This document shows, piece by piece, positions 8,709 through 17,772 of a stretch of 64,000 nucleotides of DNA. Position 1 is the stretch's first letter; each line of letters starts with the position of its first letter. The position numbers and the translations under genes are program-made. Source of the stretch: Opitutus sp. (lineage in GTDB: Bacteria; Verrucomicrobiota; Verrucomicrobiia; Opitutales; Opitutaceae); contig JANPZY010000001.1 in assembly GCA_024707325.1 (NCBI GenBank), positions 496,001 to 560,000 on the forward strand, given 5' to 3'. The notes beneath the pieces were generated by a model, which saw only the letters and a list, made by a program, of their open reading frames with translations, was not told the DNA's origin and did no database searches.

Positions 8709-9320
8709 CTACCCCCCACTACCTACGCACCGTAACACCGAAGACGGAGCCACGCCCATGGACCGGGCAATGGCACGCATGCTCTGACCCTCGCCGTGCA
8801 AGCGCAGGATCTGAGCACGGCGTTCCGCCGTCAGCAGCGGCGGACGGCCGATGTGCACACCACGGGAACGCGCCGCCGCCAACCCGGCAATGGTGCGCTC
8901 CCGGATCAAGCTGCGCTCAAACTCGGCCACCGCCATCAGCACCGCCAGTTGCAGCCGGCCCACCGGATTATCCTCGGAGGTGTCGATGCCCTGGCTCGTG
9001 CAGATGATCGGGACATTTAGCCGCGAGAGTTCCCCGACCATGACGGCGAGGTGCACCAGCGAGCGCCCAATCCAGTCGAGCTTCACGCACACGACGGCCG
9101 CGACGTCGCGACGCCGCACCGCTTGCAGCATCGCCTCCAGCCCGGGGCGGCTCGCATCGGCGCCGCTCTGCACGTCGCGGAAGATCACCGGCTCCCACCC
9201 GCGGGCCGTGCAGTATTTCAGGAGGTCGCGCTCCTGCACGTCGAGCGACTGCTCCGCCGTCGAGACGCGCACGTAGGCGGCGACTGGCATCGGCTCTGAC
9301 TCACTGGACTCTTGTTTCAT
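8709..9320 (-). CDS. Serine recombinase of the resolvase/invertase family
   Basis: A 203-residue site-specific recombinase. The N-terminal catalytic domain starts AAYVRVSTAEQS, whose serine is the nucleophile. The conserved segments CVKLDWIGRS and LMAVAEFERSLIRERT follow. The C-terminal 45 residues form a helix-turn-helix (MRAIARSMGVAPSSVLR). I use the ATG at 9320; the open frame to 9536 encodes Arg- and Pro-rich sequence that no relative has. It probably resolves or inverts DNA within the island; no pair of res or inversion sites was recognised nearby. Confidence 0.9.
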   Translation of the reverse strand: MKQESSESEPMPVAAYVRVSTAEQSLDVQERDLLKYCTARGWEPVIFRDVQSGADASRPGLEAMLQAVRRRDVAAVVCVKLDWIGRSLVHLAVMVGELSRLNVPIICTSQGIDTSEDNPVGRLQLAVLMAVAEFERSLIRERTIAGLAAARSRGVHIGRPPLLTAERRAQILRLHGEGQSMRAIARSMGVAPSSVLRCVGSGG

Positions 9321-9593
9321 TGGCGAAGGGTGCCCGGGGATTGCGGGGGCACGTCTTCGCGTGGTCGGGCGGGCCATGGAAGACGGCCCACCGGCTTCGC
9401 TCCTTCTGCACCGCTTAGCGGGAGGGAGGAGGAGGCCGCCCAGTGAGAGGCGGCTTGCATTGCGTAACGGAGGGTTTAGCCCCGCTAAGCCTTCGTCGCC
9501 GTTTCCCCCGGCGAAGAACCGAGCCCTTGGCCGCAATGCGGCTTTAGGAACTCCATGAGGCCACTATCGGCCGCTTTCCCAAACAGCTTTAAC

Positions 9594-9634
9594 AAAAAAA
9601 CGCAGGACGGACTTCTCCGCCCAGCGTTTTAAAA
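9594..9634 (-). terminator. Rho-independent terminator of the RHS operon
   Basis: Read on the minus strand, the stem GGGCGGA/TCCGTCC with GAAG loop is extended by ACGC/GCGT pairing and followed by seven T. It lies about 90 bases after the last gene of the minus-strand block (stop at 9726). Confidence 0.75.
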
Positions 9635-9725
9635 CCTCCCTCCCTTCCCGCCGGTCCCGGCTCCGTCGCGTAGTGCCGTTCAGATTACGCCGACCAGAAC
9701 GCACCGGTTCTCGAACACGACGAAG

Positions 9726-10061
9726 CTAGAGCGAGTCGATACCGCTACCGGTGACGTAGTGCAGGAGGATGTAGATGTATAGCAGCCACCCGATAACGAG
9801 GGTGGCGGCGATCAGCGATATCTTTGCCCAAACAGATTCCAGCCGGCGCACTACTGCGATCACCAGCGCAAGCGGGATCAAAGCACACAGCGCATGAGCC
9901 CCAAACCAGACGATCTCCGGCAAGCCCCCGGTTCGGATTTCTCCGTCGCGCAACCGCAAGTGCCGGTCCAAAGCGACGACGGCCAGCAGGCTGACAGCGA
10001 ACACCGTCACCGGGACCACAACCCCGCGCAGAACCACGGAAAGTTTGCTCAGCGTCTTCAT
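9726..10061 (-). CDS. Small membrane protein, probable immunity protein of the RHS toxin
   Basis: A 111-residue protein with three hydrophobic segments, near residues 9-30, 46-66 and 79-102, so it should sit in the inner membrane. No known immunity family is recognised by eye. The case is positional: its ATG overlaps the stop of the RHS C-terminal tip by four bases (ATGA), and it is the last gene before the terminator. In polymorphic toxin loci the gene directly after the toxin tip encodes the cognate immunity protein. A membrane immunity protein would imply a toxin acting at the membrane or periplasm. This role is inference. Confidence 0.6.
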   Translation of the reverse strand: MKTLSKLSVVLRGVVVPVTVFAVSLLAVVALDRHLRLRDGEIRTGGLPEIVWFGAHALCALIPLALVIAVVRRLESVWAKISLIAATLVIGWLLYIYILLHYVTGSGIDSL

Positions 10062-10651
10062 TTTTGGGTCTGTTTCCTGCGTTCCTCCTCCAGTTGTCGC
10101 TGCCTCTCAGCTTCAGCAGCAGCTTGGCTCTGCTGCTGTTGGGTTTGAGCGCTGGACGTTGATGTGTCCCCCGTTCCCGAGTTGGTCGACGTGTTTGCCG
10201 GAGGGTCCTTCTTCGGGTCTTTGAAGTAGCTGGGATCAATCCGCTTGTCGTGAGCTGTATCCAATCCCTTGAAGTCAGCGTCGGTCTTACCTCCTGCGCT
10301 CTCAATCAGAGATTCGTTCCAGCTATTGCTGTTCACCGCGCCCCCTTTGACATTGGTAGTTGCGTCCGGATAAGGGATGTTCTTCCCGGGCTCCTCTTCG
10401 TTGGCCGCGTAATTTGCGGCGTTCTTCACAAGCTCGGAGATGAACTCGGAGTCGGTCTTACCATCAGGGGTTTTCACCAACTTCGTTTCCGTATCATAAT
10501 CGGACTTATACCACTTCACGTTTTCCTTCGGGTCCGCCCATTCCTTGGCCGCCTGCAAGTCCGCAGACTGGTTCTGGACGAATTTCAACCTGCCGTCCAC
10601 GTTGTGCGCCCCGAGAACGATCCCTTTTTTTCCCGCCGCCAAGGTCGACAA
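10058..10651 (-). CDS. RHS protein, variable C-terminal tip (frame-shifted from the core)
   Basis: The continuation of the RHS gene in another frame. True coding in this frame begins at the A7 tract (10625-10631); removing one A joins the core to GIVLGAHNVDGRLKF. The tip is about 190 residues. It is hydrophilic, with the motif VNSNSWNESLIESAG near its middle and a low-complexity end of Ser, Thr, Gln and Arg (TQQQQSQAAAEAERQRQ). I recognise no known toxin fold. It overlaps the membrane gene downstream by four bases. Either the shift is a sequencing error or the A-tract acts as a switch. Confidence 0.6.
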   Translation of the reverse strand: MSTLAAGKKGIVLGAHNVDGRLKFVQNQSADLQAAKEWADPKENVKWYKSDYDTETKLVKTPDGKTDSEFISELVKNAANYAANEEEPGKNIPYPDATTNVKGGAVNSNSWNESLIESAGGKTDADFKGLDTAHDKRIDPSYFKDPKKDPPANTSTNSGTGDTSTSSAQTQQQQSQAAAEAERQRQLEEERRKQTQK

Positions 10652-13600
10652 GATTCTTAAACTTACTCGGGTCGTCAGGCACCGCGATCGTGAATTGATG
10701 CGTTCCGATTGGAACGCCGTTTAGATCACGGGCGGCCGCATAGACCTCGAAGCCGGTTGGATCGACAAATCGGAGCGGATTGTTCCAAACGTAGCTATAC
10801 CGATTGTAGGCCTGAAGATTGCCGGCATCCTGCACTACAACATCCGCAGACAGCATACGACCGAGCAGTGGATCGTAGATTCTGCCGTTCATGTGAACGA
10901 GGCCCAAGTCGTCCAACATCTCGTGTCCTGTGAAGCCACGTGGAGTTACACTGTTAGCGCCGCCATCGTCAGTGGTGGACGGTATGCCCGTCCAAGTGTT
11001 TGGATTGCGCCGTTGTCCCCACGCGTCTTCGCTGAAGAGGCTCGGTTTTCCTTCATTATCCGACGCGGTGTTTCTAGTGCCGAGGTCTGTGACCCGTTCG
11101 ATGGAACCTAGGTGGTCATAGTGATAGATGTAAGCTTTCTCCTGGGTAGCGACCGGCTCCGTTGGGTCGAACTCTCTGGAGCCCACCACACCGTCAGGTC
11201 CGGGCACATACACCCGGACCTTCTTCATCTGCCAAGCGGTATCATCAGCGCTCGCGGCTTTCTCGTAATTTACCTCAAGCGTAGATCCCATGGCGTAGAT
11301 GCGCTTCCGCACATACCCGGAAGGCTTCCCGTCAGTGAAGCCGCTAAACTCGAGCTGCATCACACGCGAGTGATTCGCGTTGTAGATAAATTCCGAACCG
11401 ACCGTGGTTGTGGTCGTCGTGCCAGTTGTCTTCCCCATCCAGCGAGGTTTATCAAAGCCTGCATATCGGAAGCTCCACGTCTCGCCCTCCTTCGTTCGTG
11501 AGATCACGTTTCCGTTGGCGTCGTACCCCATCGTGTATCCACGAGCGGTCTTCACCGCGTGCGGTCGAGCAGTATCGTAGGTGAAATCTGGAGCAGTCGT
11601 CGAATCGCCAACCACCGGCTTGTTCCGGATGTTTCCGTTCTCGAAGTAGGTCGTGGCACCCTGCTTCGAGCTATTCGTGAGTCGGTTAAGGTTGTCGTAC
11701 GTTAACGTCTCGGTGCCGCCAGCACCTGTGCGCGAGCGCAGGTTACCCAATCCGTCGTAGTCGAAGCTGAGATTCTGCCTCGAGTCTCCACCGACACCGA
11801 GACCCGTCTTGATGCTCAACAGAACGCCGTCGGTGGCGCGATAGGTCCGTTTGGTCCAAAGTCCGTCCGCGCTTCCAGGGAGGAATCCCTTCCCCACGGC
11901 TACCGGCCGATCCAGATGATCATAGCCAATCTCCGGGTCGGCTTTCCACCACGTGCGTCCCTTGTTGTCATTAATCGAGAGCAAGTAGCTCTCGCTGTTG
12001 TAGGTGTACACGTAGCCAAACTCCTGCCACGCATACGGTGTGGTCGATGGTGATTCAGCCCCCGGGGGACGCCAATAGTGCCAAGACATCGCCAGCCGTC
12101 CGAACTCGTCGTAGCTCGAGTGGGTGTAGAAGTATTTTCCGTCGATGACGGAGAGATCAATTGCCGGCTGCCCCTTTGCGGTGTAGTAGTGAACTGTGGT
12201 GGTTTTGGATGCGGGGTACCCCGGCTGATTGGTAGTCGAGCATTCCTCCCGGGCCGGCGCGAGCAGCCAGCTTTTGTTACCTTCCGCCACGGCATGTGGT
12301 GAGGTCGTTGACAGCCAATCATAATAGTACCAGTCGGTCGTTTCAACGGGACCTGCGGTTTCGGTGATCGTGCGCCTTTGGAGTCGGTTGAGACGGTCGT
12401 AGGTGGTCGTAGTCACCGTGCCTTTTGCGTCCGTCTGTGAGGTCACGCGACCAAGGGCATCGTTCTCGTAGTTCCAAGTTCCCTTGTCTGGATCGCTGAG
12501 TTGGGTCTGGCGGCCAAAGTCGTCGTAAGCGGCCGTGATTTTCTGAGTCTGTCCCTTGAGCTCTGTGACGCGCATGCGACCGAACCCGTCCAAGGTGAAT
12601 CGTATCGACGGCTCTGTGGACGTGGTCCCCAAAGTATTTGAGAATGTTGGAACGTTGTCAGCGTTCCAAACAGCCACCGTCCGCCCCTTGGCGTCCACCA
12701 CGGTAGTGTTCTTTTGACTACCAGGGTTGACGCCGCCGAGTTCGGGGGCGTTCACCGAAACGGTCGTCGCGCGGCCGTTATAAGTGTTTGTGGTGGTCGT
12801 TCCGTTTGGCGCGGTGACAACGGCGGCACGTCCATACGGATCATAGGTGGTTTTTGTCCATCCCGCGGGAGTTGTGCTGTCCTCGTATGGCACCGAGGTC
12901 GCGATCACCTGCCCCAAGGTATTGTAAATCGTGTCGGTGACGGTCTTTTGCCCTTTGAAGCCCTCTTTTACCGTGCGGATCACCCGACCTAGGCGGTCGT
13001 AGTAAACGTTAAGAGGAGGCTGGAAACTTGTCACTGTATCTACGGCTACATTGGACGTAGGCGTAGCTTCCTTCAAAGGGCTGCCATAAACTCGGGTTCG
13101 GACGGCATATTTGGAGGTGAGAGTAAGAGCATCCGTCAGGCCGGAAGGCGGTGTGACGGTTTTAGGGTAGCGCCAATCGTCGCTGTCGTAACTGGTCTTC
13201 GTGAACGAGTAACTGGTAGTGGTATCCAGCTCACGTAGATCGTCGCGCACTCTCACCAATCGCCCCACAGCATCATACTGGTTCACGACTCGAGCGCCGT
13301 TGACGTCTGTAGTAGCTATCGGCTTGCCCAGAATCGCGTCGTAGATTGTGACCGTAGGATGGGCGTAGGCGTCTTCGACAGCCACCGGCAAATCAAAGCG
13401 GCCGTCAAAGGTGAGAACCTTCGAAACCGTGTAGCGGCCGCCTATGCTCGGGCTCTCAATCTCAGTCTTCTCGACCCGTCCGAGACTGTCGCGCGTGTAA
13501 TACGTCGTGAAATCGAGCGAGTCATCCGTGCTATTGGACTTCTCTTTTGTTACCAGTGGCGTACCCGCTTTGTAGTCGTAGGTCTTTATCGGGGCTGCCT

Positions 13601-15500
13601 GAGTGTTATAACTCGGAGAGGAGACGGTCGTCTTCACCTCATCGACCAAGCCGGTGAGATTAGTCCCTGAGGGAGCCGATTCGTACTTGGTATTTACTTT
13701 CTCGGTGTAGCCATCGCCATAGTCAGTTGTGAGCTGCACAAGATTCCCGTAGGTAATCTTGTTGGGCATATCCAGAGCGGAAAAGGTGCTGTAATTTACA
13801 TAGCCATAAACTTCATTTGCACGCGTCGTCGCGTCTGTGTCACTCGCCTCCAAGGAGCCCGGAATCGTGGTCGGGGGCGCCGCTGACTGGTCCTGATCGT
13901 CGAACCAAGACTTAGCTGTGATTCTGATGTGGTGCGACGCCGGCAATGCCAGTGGAAACAGGCCTTCGGCCTCCGAGTTGGGACTGCTCGAGTTCTCCAC
14001 CGTCACGTTGGCCGTGGACGAATCCTCCCAGCGTGACTCGACCGCCTGGGAGATGAACGGATACACCGTACCAAATTTCGTCGTCGAACTTGGTCCCGTG
14101 ACGACGTTGTCAAATACCACGGTGTTGTCGTGCGACGAAACGAGTCGGAACTTTACTTGTCCCGTGGTACCGGTGGTCGTGCTTAGCCAGCGGTAGGTCT
14201 GCTCCCGGGCCGTTAATCCCGTCATTGGGAAAGACTGCGTCAGAAACTGATACTTCAGCACATTGGTCTCCATGTCCCACGTGACAAAGCTGTGAAAACC
14301 GAGGCTTCCGCGACCCGACAAATCGATCCGGTTCCCCGAATACTGATAGGTGAAATGCGCTGGAGAACTCGAGTTGCCGCTGTCCCGGAAGAGATCAGAC
14401 ACGACATAGGTTGGAGTCCTGCGCTCAACGATTGGATACTTCAAGACAACGGCGCTGGTGGTATAAACCTCGTCGCTGGTGATGGGCGCGTACGCAACTT
14501 TCGATGTCGATCCGAGTCCATTCTTCACACTGACAACACGACTCCCGCGCATGCCGCTGCTCAGGTGTATTCCCGTATACGTCGGCGGCGAGGAGGAAGA
14601 GCCATATCCAAACGCGTAATCCTGGATTCCGTCTCCGTTGAGATCGAGACCTGCCCGGTTGCTCAGCGTTGCTGGACTGGCAAGCCCTGCCGCAAATTTC
14701 ACAGTGGGCTTCCATCCTACGGGACACGGGACCGGATCAGTGAAAACCTCCCCTCGCGAATACATCACCCACCAGCCAGTCGCCCCGGCGTCATCTACGT
14801 ACCAGACCCAATCAGCCATGCCGTCACCATTGATATCAACCAACGCGGAATTGTCGGCTGATGAGGAGGAAAGCCCTGAGGACATGAAGTTTCCGGTTTG
14901 GGCCGTTCCATTCTTAAAATTGTTGATATTACAATAATTGTCGTTGAACCAATTTCCACGACTCACCTTGTCAAAGTAGGGCACAACGTTCTTGCCGTTC
15001 ACAGTTACTGTTGACGGGATTGGCGTTTGGGTCGCACCGCGAAACACAGGCCGGCCACTAGAGCCTACTGAAAACAGCACATTATGGTGGAGCACCCGGT
15101 AAGGCACCCCGTAGAGACCATCGTCGACGATCTGCCCCGGATAAACAGTGACAAAATCGGTTAGGCCATCGCCATTGACGTCCGCTGGCGAGATAAGGGT
15201 GGCAAGGCTTCTATAGGGGATCAGATATGGACCACCTGCCGAAAACGCATATTCTGTCACTTTTGTCGCTTCCGAGAATCCGCCACCGGGCAACGACGTC
15301 ACCGCATAGAGTTTCGAGAGCAGCTTGGCACTGGAGAGCGTAGAATAGGATGATCCATCTCCAGGTGCCATACCCGACTCGACTTCCAGCCACGCGTAGT
15401 CCGTACGGCCGTCTCCGTTGAGATCGCACGGCATGGGCGACACGCTGAAAAACTGCATTTTTGTGAACCCAAGGTACTTCAGCGAGAAAGATTGCCACAC
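10506..15500 (-). CDS. RHS repeat protein, central and core region
   Basis: The largest fragment of a giant RHS gene that runs from 17115 to 10058. The first 350 residues carry FG-GAP/VCBS-like repeats (DLNGDGRTDYAW, DVNGDGLTDFV, DLNGDGIQDYAF). There follow about twenty YD/RHS repeats (such as YDALGRV, YDRLNRL, YDEFGRL) and the RHS-associated core ending in NRYSYVWNNPLRFVDPTGFEVY. RHS repeats form a hollow shell that encloses a C-terminal toxin. The last 60 residues of this frame are out-of-frame translation after the A7 tract, so the biological protein continues in the 10058-10651 frame. The 5-prime end joins the 15479-16192 fragment if one G is added near 15555. Confidence 0.85.
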   Translation of the reverse strand: MWQSFSLKYLGFTKMQFFSVSPMPCDLNGDGRTDYAWLEVESGMAPGDGSSYSTLSSAKLLSKLYAVTSLPGGGFSEATKVTEYAFSAGGPYLIPYRSLATLISPADVNGDGLTDFVTVYPGQIVDDGLYGVPYRVLHHNVLFSVGSSGRPVFRGATQTPIPSTVTVNGKNVVPYFDKVSRGNWFNDNYCNINNFKNGTAQTGNFMSSGLSSSSADNSALVDINGDGMADWVWYVDDAGATGWWVMYSRGEVFTDPVPCPVGWKPTVKFAAGLASPATLSNRAGLDLNGDGIQDYAFGYGSSSSPPTYTGIHLSSGMRGSRVVSVKNGLGSTSKVAYAPITSDEVYTTSAVVLKYPIVERRTPTYVVSDLFRDSGNSSSPAHFTYQYSGNRIDLSGRGSLGFHSFVTWDMETNVLKYQFLTQSFPMTGLTAREQTYRWLSTTTGTTGQVKFRLVSSHDNTVVFDNVVTGPSSTTKFGTVYPFISQAVESRWEDSSTANVTVENSSSPNSEAEGLFPLALPASHHIRITAKSWFDDQDQSAAPPTTIPGSLEASDTDATTRANEVYGYVNYSTFSALDMPNKITYGNLVQLTTDYGDGYTEKVNTKYESAPSGTNLTGLVDEVKTTVSSPSYNTQAAPIKTYDYKAGTPLVTKEKSNSTDDSLDFTTYYTRDSLGRVEKTEIESPSIGGRYTVSKVLTFDGRFDLPVAVEDAYAHPTVTIYDAILGKPIATTDVNGARVVNQYDAVGRLVRVRDDLRELDTTTSYSFTKTSYDSDDWRYPKTVTPPSGLTDALTLTSKYAVRTRVYGSPLKEATPTSNVAVDTVTSFQPPLNVYYDRLGRVIRTVKEGFKGQKTVTDTIYNTLGQVIATSVPYEDSTTPAGWTKTTYDPYGRAAVVTAPNGTTTTNTYNGRATTVSVNAPELGGVNPGSQKNTTVVDAKGRTVAVWNADNVPTFSNTLGTTSTEPSIRFTLDGFGRMRVTELKGQTQKITAAYDDFGRQTQLSDPDKGTWNYENDALGRVTSQTDAKGTVTTTTYDRLNRLQRRTITETAGPVETTDWYYYDWLSTTSPHAVAEGNKSWLLAPAREECSTTNQPGYPASKTTTVHYYTAKGQPAIDLSVIDGKYFYTHSSYDEFGRLAMSWHYWRPPGAESPSTTPYAWQEFGYVYTYNSESYLLSINDNKGRTWWKADPEIGYDHLDRPVAVGKGFLPGSADGLWTKRTYRATDGVLLSIKTGLGVGGDSRQNLSFDYDGLGNLRSRTGAGGTETLTYDNLNRLTNSSKQGATTYFENGNIRNKPVVGDSTTAPDFTYDTARPHAVKTARGYTMGYDANGNVISRTKEGETWSFRYAGFDKPRWMGKTTGTTTTTTVGSEFIYNANHSRVMQLEFSGFTDGKPSGYVRKRIYAMGSTLEVNYEKAASADDTAWQMKKVRVYVPGPDGVVGSREFDPTEPVATQEKAYIYHYDHLGSIERVTDLGTRNTASDNEGKPSLFSEDAWGQRRNPNTWTGIPSTTDDGGANSVTPRGFTGHEMLDDLGLVHMNGRIYDPLLGRMLSADVVVQDAGNLQAYNRYSYVWNNPLRFVDPTGFEVYAAARDLNGVPIGTHQFTIAVPDDPSKFKNLVDLGGGKKRDRSRGAQRGRQVEIRPEPVCGLAGGQGMGGPEGKREVV

Positions 15501-16192
15501 CGCAGTGCCATCAATTTGCCTAGCCCCGACATCTTCCGTGGCCTGCGCTGCGAATCCGTTCCGGTAGAGAGAAGCAGTTTGAGTTTGCCGTCATAGCGGT
15601 GGATGAGGATGTCGTCCCGCCCGTCGCCATCGAAGTCAGCCGCAGTCGTGCGATTCCAAACTCCCGTGCGTTCTTGCGTGAGGAAATTGTACGTGGCGAA
15701 ACCAGGGTCCTTCCATTCGTCGCTCGTCGTGTAAATTGGAGACGCGGTTGTGCCGCTTAGGGGGACAAACGCCGTCCCGGCAGTATTCGCGACCAAAACA
15801 TAGAGCTTTTGCGTCGGGCTTGGAGTGGACTCGTTCCGGTCACTGAACAGAACGTCTTTTCGACCGTCTCCATTTACATCGCAGAGGCGGATCGAGCTCT
15901 GCACTGCGGCAGGCGAGGTTGCCCAGAGGGTCGCGGAGCCGAGACTGCTTCCGCCCGACAAAGACACGTAGATTTTCCCGCCTGATCGCATCTCGACGTA
16001 GTCGTCCCTCCCGTCTCCATTGACGTCACCGAACGCGGTCAGGTCAGGGATCGTTGTTCCGGAAATCCCCAAAGTCGCCGTGTCGATGTCGGAATACGCC
16101 CAATCGCCATCCGACCAGGTGAATGTAGTCGCCGGAAGTGTATCGAGTTCGCCCGTATTCGGGTCCCGCAGCGTGGCCTGAACTTTAGTCAA
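15479..16192 (-). CDS. RHS protein, FG-GAP segment (frame-shifted fragment)
   Basis: This fragment carries integrin-like FG-GAP/VCBS repeats (DVNGDGRDDYVEM, DVNGDGRKDVLFS, DFDGDGRDDILIH), each with the DxDGDGxxD calcium loop. It is in frame back to about 16300, where one G missing from the six-G tract at 16307-16312 separates it from the SpvB domain. The last 20 residues before the stop are out-of-frame. Restoring one base near 15555 gives STGTGFAAQ and a continuous join to the next fragment. Part of one polypeptide of roughly 2350 residues. Confidence 0.7.
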   Translation of the reverse strand: MTKVQATLRDPNTGELDTLPATTFTWSDGDWAYSDIDTATLGISGTTIPDLTAFGDVNGDGRDDYVEMRSGGKIYVSLSGGSSLGSATLWATSPAAVQSSIRLCDVNGDGRKDVLFSDRNESTPSPTQKLYVLVANTAGTAFVPLSGTTASPIYTTSDEWKDPGFATYNFLTQERTGVWNRTTAADFDGDGRDDILIHRYDGKLKLLLSTGTDSQRRPRKMSGLGKLMALRCGNLSR

Positions 16193-16296
16193 TTGAGTAG
16201 GCCCAGCCTCGGGTGCATAAACATAGGTAAGATCGTACGTCGCGACCTCAAGGCCCTCTGTTTTGCAAGAAATCCGGTCCAGCCGCTTGCGCTGTT

Positions 16297-17115
16297 CTAT
16301 CCTGCGCCCCCCATATAACGCGCAGGCTGATCGAGTCGCTGACCATTAATATCATAGGCAAAGACGATAGACTGGATTGGCGCCACCGAGCCACTGATGT
16401 TGCCAGTGTAGTCGATTCGGCTGATTTGATACTCACCGTTATTGGAAGTGACATAGGTAAGTGTGAGATAATTACCCACCGTGTCTTTCACTTCCTTCAG
16501 CGCATATTGATAAGCCTTGCTGTCGAGCGCCCCGTCACCCAATGAACCACTGCTGGTCACCCAAGACGGAGCTCTATGGTAGGCATCTGACGTGCTGCCA
16601 AGCTTACCAAAGGTCATGATCTTGCCGTCCTTGGTCTTCATCGTGAACGTGATGATGTTCCCGTTTGAATCCGCATCGGCAGTAATTACGACGAATGAAT
16701 CCACCTCGGTTCGATAAACACTGTTGTCTCCTCCGTAGGTGCCACTCACACAGATCAGGCGCTTCCCATCGAGGTAGAATTTGTCATTCGAACTAAACTC
16801 TACCCCTCGCACGACTCCGTCCCGCGCCAGGATAGAACGCCCACGGGTGATTGCCTGCGGGAACCCGGTCGAAATCGAAAAGCCGAGGCCCAGAGGGCCA
16901 TTGCCGCCGGAACTGTTGTAGTTGATGGAGAGCGCCGGCGCGATGCCCGCTCGACCCGGTGGCGTCAGGAGCGCGATCGAATAATTCGCCGCGCCATGGT
17001 TATCGATCGAAAAATCGCCTCCGAGGGTCCCGGCTATTTCGCCGCGAACGAGGGGAATGGTCGCAGCCAGGAAAAGGCCGAGCAGACCAAAGAGAGTGTA
17101 ACGGACCGACTGCAT
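16297..17115 (-). CDS. RHS protein, signal peptide and SpvB-like N-terminus
   Basis: The N-terminal 272 residues of the giant RHS protein. I chose the ATG at 17115 because it gives a classical signal peptide (MQSVRYTLFGLLGLFLAAT, cut near VRG). The mature start has the SpvB/TcaC-type pattern (SIALLTPPGRAGIAPALSINYNSSGGNGPLGLGFS). An SpvB domain, then FG-GAP repeats, then an RHS core is the order seen in fused TcB-TcC (BC) components of Tc toxins and in related secreted RHS proteins. The fragment ends at the shift in the G-tract at 16307-16312. Confidence 0.82.
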   Translation of the reverse strand: MQSVRYTLFGLLGLFLAATIPLVRGEIAGTLGGDFSIDNHGAANYSIALLTPPGRAGIAPALSINYNSSGGNGPLGLGFSISTGFPQAITRGRSILARDGVVRGVEFSSNDKFYLDGKRLICVSGTYGGDNSVYRTEVDSFVVITADADSNGNIITFTMKTKDGKIMTFGKLGSTSDAYHRAPSWVTSSGSLGDGALDSKAYQYALKEVKDTVGNYLTLTYVTSNNGEYQISRIDYTGNISGSVAPIQSIVFAYDINGQRLDQPARYMGGAG

Positions 17116-17263
17116 AAAATGTGAGGCTTGCGGTGCGAGTGGGAATGCCGCTCTGGAGGCCAGAGGTGCAGCGATCACCCCTAGACGGCATTCGAATGTG
17201 AAGCGTGGCAGAAGTGGGTGCTATTCGAAGACAGCCGTTGGGGCAGAATTGAGAGAGGGAGAG

Positions 17264-17755
17264 TCACTCTCCGGGAGCAGGCCCGGCAGCGGGCGGAGTT
17301 CGGGCCAGTGCTTTCGAGACCATCTTTAGGAGGACCCGTCGGTTCTCCGGAGAATCCGGATCGGCTTCGGCCGCAGCCCGGAGGGGCGCGTGCGCCATGA
17401 CCATGCGCGCAGTGGCAGCTTCGTTCTCAGCGGATTGTTCACGAGTAATCGGCGGAGGCTCCAGCACCGGCTCCCCCGTGGGCGACTCGGGGAGTTGAGC
17501 TACAGTCGCTGCTGGCCGGGTGGCGACCGTCGGAGTCGATGCACCCGGCAGCGCTGCCGGGTGCGGATCCGAAGTACTCACAGCACCGTCGACCAAACGC
17601 CGCTCAGTTGTTTCCACGTTTGGTCGGCCCGCCTCTTTGCCCGAAGAGACGCGAGAGGGTTTGGGCGGGGGGCCTTGAAGAAGCCAATAAAGCAGCCCAC
17701 CTGAAACACAGGCGAGCCCGAACCAGCCGATCCGGCGCCGAACCGTTGTATTCAT
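17264..17755 (-). CDS. Membrane-anchored Pro/Ala-rich protein
   Basis: A 163-residue protein with one N-terminal membrane span (residues 10-27), a long Pro, Thr and Ala-rich linker, and a C-terminal helical part ending in GPAPGE. It is located between the calcium-repeat protein and the RHS gene in the same direction, 17 bases after the former. It may be a chaperone or an anchoring factor for the secreted proteins, but no motif shows this. Function unknown. Confidence 0.6.
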   Translation of the reverse strand: MNTTVRRRIGWFGLACVSGGLLYWLLQGPPPKPSRVSSGKEAGRPNVETTERRLVDGAVSTSDPHPAALPGASTPTVATRPAATVAQLPESPTGEPVLEPPPITREQSAENEAATARMVMAHAPLRAAAEADPDSPENRRVLLKMVSKALARTPPAAGPAPGE

Positions 17756-17772
17756 TTAAGCAGGATGAATCT

